Source: Lachnospiraceae bacterium (GTDB taxonomy: Bacteria > Bacillota > Clostridia > Lachnospirales > Lachnospiraceae). Taken from it: 35,448 nt of DNA. Positions 33,276-35,448 of the stretch are shown one piece after another (the stretch's first letter is position 1; each line of letters opens with the position of its first letter). The stretch covers positions 1 to 35,448 of the forward strand of contig JAQYAV010000074.1 of the NCBI GenBank assembly GCA_029338675.1. The letters run 5' to 3'. Both the position numbers and the translations under genes were made by a program. The notes beneath the pieces were generated by a model that saw nothing but the letters and a program-made list of their open reading frames with translations, was not told the origin of the DNA and did not search any database.

Positions 33276-35448
33276 ATGGCAAATAAGTGGGTTTATACCT
33301 TCAAAGAAGGTAACATGAGCATGCGTAACTTACTTGGTGGTAAGGGCGCTAATCTTGCTGAGATGACTGAAATTGGTCTTCCAGTACCACAGGGATTTAC
33401 TATTACAACAGAGGCTTGTACTCAGTACTATGAGGATGGCCGTAAGATTAATGATGAGATTATGGCACAGGCTATGGAAGGTGTAGCTTGGATGGAAGAA
33501 GTAAATGGTAAGAAGTTCGGAGATCTTAAGAATCCGCTTCTTGTTTCGGTTCGTTCAGGTGCTAGAGCATCTATGCCAGGTATGATGGATACAATTCTTA
33601 ACCTTGGTCTTAATGACGAAGTAGTTGAAGCAATGATCGCTGGTAACGACGATCCTAACTTCGCTCGTTTCGTATATGATTCATACAGAAGATTTATTCA
33701 GATGTTCTCTGACGTAGTTATGGAAGTTGGTAAGAAGTATTTCGAGCAGCTTATCGATGAAATGAAAGAGAAGAAGGGTGTTAAGTTCGACGTTGAACTT
33801 ACAGCTGATGATCTTAAAGAGCTTGCACAGCAGTTTAAGGCTGAGTACAAGAAACAGTTAGGTCAGGATTTCCCTTCAGATCCAGTTGAGCAGTTAAAGC
33901 TCGCTATCGAGGCTGTATTTAAGTCATGGGATAACCCAAGAGCTAACGTATACAGAAGAGATAATGATATCCCTTATTCATGGGGTACTGCAGTTAACGT
34001 AATGCCTATGGTATTCGGTAACTTAAATAATGAGTCAGGTACTGGTGTTGCATTTACTCGTGATCCTGCTACTGGTGAGAACAAGCTTATGGGTGAGTTC
34101 CTTATCAATGCACAGGGTGAGGACGTAGTTGCCGGTGTTCGTACACCAATGCCAATCGCTCAGATGGAAAAAGAATTCCCAGAAGCATATGCTGAGTTCA
34201 TCAAGGTTTGTGATATTCTTGAGAATCACTACCATGATATGCAGGATATGGAGTTCACTGTTGAGAATAAGAAGCTTTACATGCTTCAGTGTCGTAATGG
34301 TAAGAGAACAGCTCCAGCTGCTCTTAAGATTGCTTGTGACCTTGTTGCTGAAGGACATAAGACAGAGGCAGAGGCTGTTGCTATGATCGATCCTCGTAAT
34401 CTTGATACACTTCTTCATCCACAGTTTGATGCTAAGGCACTTAAGGCTGCAACTCCACTTGGAAAGGGTCTTGGAGCATCTCCAGGTGCTGCTTGTGGTA
34501 AGGTTGTATTTACAGCTGATGACGCTGTAGAATGGGCTGCTAAGGGTGAGAAGGTTGTTCTTGTAAGACTTGAGACTTCACCAGAAGATATCACTGGTAT
34601 GAAGGCTGCTCAGGGTATCCTTACAGTTCGTGGTGGTATGACATCACATGCTGCCGTTGTTGCTCGTGGTATGGGTACTTGCTGTGTATCTGGTTGTGGC
34701 GACATCAACATGGATGAGGAGAACAAGAAGTTCACACTTGCTGGACAGACATTTACAGAGGGATCAGAGATTTCTATCGATGGTTCAACTGGTAACATCT
34801 ATGCTGGTCTTATCCCAACAAAGGATGCAGAGATCGCTGGTGAGTTCGGTCAGATTATGGCTTGGGCTGACAAGTATAGAAAACTTAAAGTTAGAACTAA
34901 TGCAGATACTCCAGCTGATGCTAAGAAGGCTAGAGAGCTCGGTGCTGAAGGTATCGGTCTTTGCCGTACAGAGCATATGTTCTTCGAGGAAGACAGAATT
35001 GCAGCATTTAGAGAGATGATCTGTGCAGATACAGTTGAAGAAAGAGAAGCTGCATTAGATAAGATTCTTCCATATCAACAGGGAGATTTCAAGGCTCTTT
35101 ATGAGGCTCTTGAAGGTAACCCAGTTACAATTAGATTCCTTGATCCACCTCTTCATGAGTTCGTTCCTACTGAAGAAGATGACATCAAGAAGCTTGCTGA
35201 TGCTCAGGGCAAGAGCGTAGAGGATATCAAGGCTATTATCGCATCACTTCATGAGTTCAACCCAATGATGGGTCACAGAGGATGCCGTCTTGCTGTAACA
35301 TATCCTGAGATTGCGAAGATGCAGACAAAGGCTGTTATCCGTGCAGCTATCGAAGTTAAGCAGGCTCATCCGGATTGGAATGTTAAGCATGAAATCATGA
35401 TTCCTCTTGTATGTGAGATCAAAGAGCTTAAGTACGTTAAGAAGGTAG
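33276..35448 (+). CDS. ppdK: pyruvate, phosphate dikinase (3' end outside window)
   Basis: The first 724 codons of a protein usually about 875 residues long. PPDK interconverts pyruvate + ATP + Pi and PEP + AMP + PPi, and in anaerobes often runs glycolytically. The ATP-grasp N-terminal domain shows YTFKEGNMSMRNLLGGKGAN and VRSGARASMPGMMDTILNLG. The phospho-histidine domain has GGMTSHAAVVARGMGT with catalytic His458. The PEP/pyruvate TIM-barrel domain (EGIGLCRTEHMFF, TIRFLDPPLHEF, MMGHRGCRLA) is incomplete. ATG 33276 follows AGGAGG. The last three bases of the window read TAG but are out of frame (GTA then G), so the gene continues. Confidence 0.97.
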   Translation, partial: MANKWVYTFKEGNMSMRNLLGGKGANLAEMTEIGLPVPQGFTITTEACTQYYEDGRKINDEIMAQAMEGVAWMEEVNGKKFGDLKNPLLVSVRSGARASMPGMMDTILNLGLNDEVVEAMIAGNDDPNFARFVYDSYRRFIQMFSDVVMEVGKKYFEQLIDEMKEKKGVKFDVELTADDLKELAQQFKAEYKKQLGQDFPSDPVEQLKLAIEAVFKSWDNPRANVYRRDNDIPYSWGTAVNVMPMVFGNLNNESGTGVAFTRDPATGENKLMGEFLINAQGEDVVAGVRTPMPIAQMEKEFPEAYAEFIKVCDILENHYHDMQDMEFTVENKKLYMLQCRNGKRTAPAALKIACDLVAEGHKTEAEAVAMIDPRNLDTLLHPQFDAKALKAATPLGKGLGASPGAACGKVVFTADDAVEWAAKGEKVVLVRLETSPEDITGMKAAQGILTVRGGMTSHAAVVARGMGTCCVSGCGDINMDEENKKFTLAGQTFTEGSEISIDGSTGNIYAGLIPTKDAEIAGEFGQIMAWADKYRKLKVRTNADTPADAKKARELGAEGIGLCRTEHMFFEEDRIAAFREMICADTVEEREAALDKILPYQQGDFKALYEALEGNPVTIRFLDPPLHEFVPTEEDDIKKLADAQGKSVEDIKAIIASLHEFNPMMGHRGCRLAVTYPEIAKMQTKAVIRAAIEVKQAHPDWNVKHEIMIPLVCEIKELKYVKKV

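Noticed and set aside
35446-35448. Apparent TAG stop at the very end of ppdK
   Set aside because: The reading frame from ATG 33276 ends in GTA plus a single G. The TAG is out of frame, and the protein is about 150 residues short of the family length, so the gene simply runs out of the window.

Overview
The window is low-GC, gene-dense chromosomal DNA. Family content and gene order suggest a Firmicute of the Lachnospiraceae (Butyrivibrio / Lachnospira / Eubacterium-like). The evidence is the blocks cysS-mrnC-rlmB-sigH and cdd-(M16 peptidase)-era-recO-glyS-(XRE)-ppdK, CIRCE-controlled chaperones, a BdhA-type iron alcohol dehydrogenase, and several proteins resembling families known mainly from that group. 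The species assignment is inference. No rRNA, tRNA, CRISPR array, transposase or prophage gene was recognised.

Layout. 1-2232: the tail of an unidentified gene, a long imperfect palindrome, then a small operon of a tiny sorting-signal-like membrane protein, a membrane-anchored transglutaminase-like protein and a DUF5721-like protein. 2233-3989: a three-copy array with an exact 33-bp period upstream of a lipoprotein gene. 4044-6169: htpG with its own CIRCE operator, promoter and terminator. 6205-9652: cysS, mrnC, rlmB and sigH. 9687-15276: a four-gene operon (see below) ending in a strong hairpin. 15262-17200: a tandem-repeat patch, a leftward Cys-rich gene and a rightward OGG-type DNA glycosylase. 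17244-19519: groES-groEL with CIRCE. 19522-22014: a C-terminally shortened birA, an AT-rich leader region and an iron alcohol dehydrogenase. 22029-25593: an Mre11/SbcD-like nuclease, a short membrane-hairpin Rad50/SbcC (YhaN)-like ATPase, and cdd. 25620-31947: M16C peptidase, era, recO, glyS. 32063-35448: a membrane-linked XRE regulator and ppdK, which is cut by the window end.

The most interesting region is 9745-15203. The first gene encodes a secreted glucosaminidase-type peptidoglycan hydrolase ending in a textbook type I dockerin. The next encodes a single-pass membrane protein whose first extracellular domain looks like a cohesin. A DUF2225 zinc-cluster protein and a permuted-papain (YiiX/NlpC-P60-like) cysteine hydrolase follow. 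Both of the first two proteins also carry a cadherin-like beta-sandwich domain. I read this as a self-contained, non-cellulosomal cohesin-dockerin pair that could tether a wall hydrolase to a membrane receptor with a ~175-residue cytoplasmic tail. The dockerin, SH3 and hydrolase calls are strong. The cohesin call is moderate, and the interaction is inference.

Other themes are heat-shock control (two perfect CIRCE elements placed differently relative to their promoters), a bacterial HtpG with an acidic Hsp90-like linker, and several unrelated short tandem-repeat patches in intergenic DNA.
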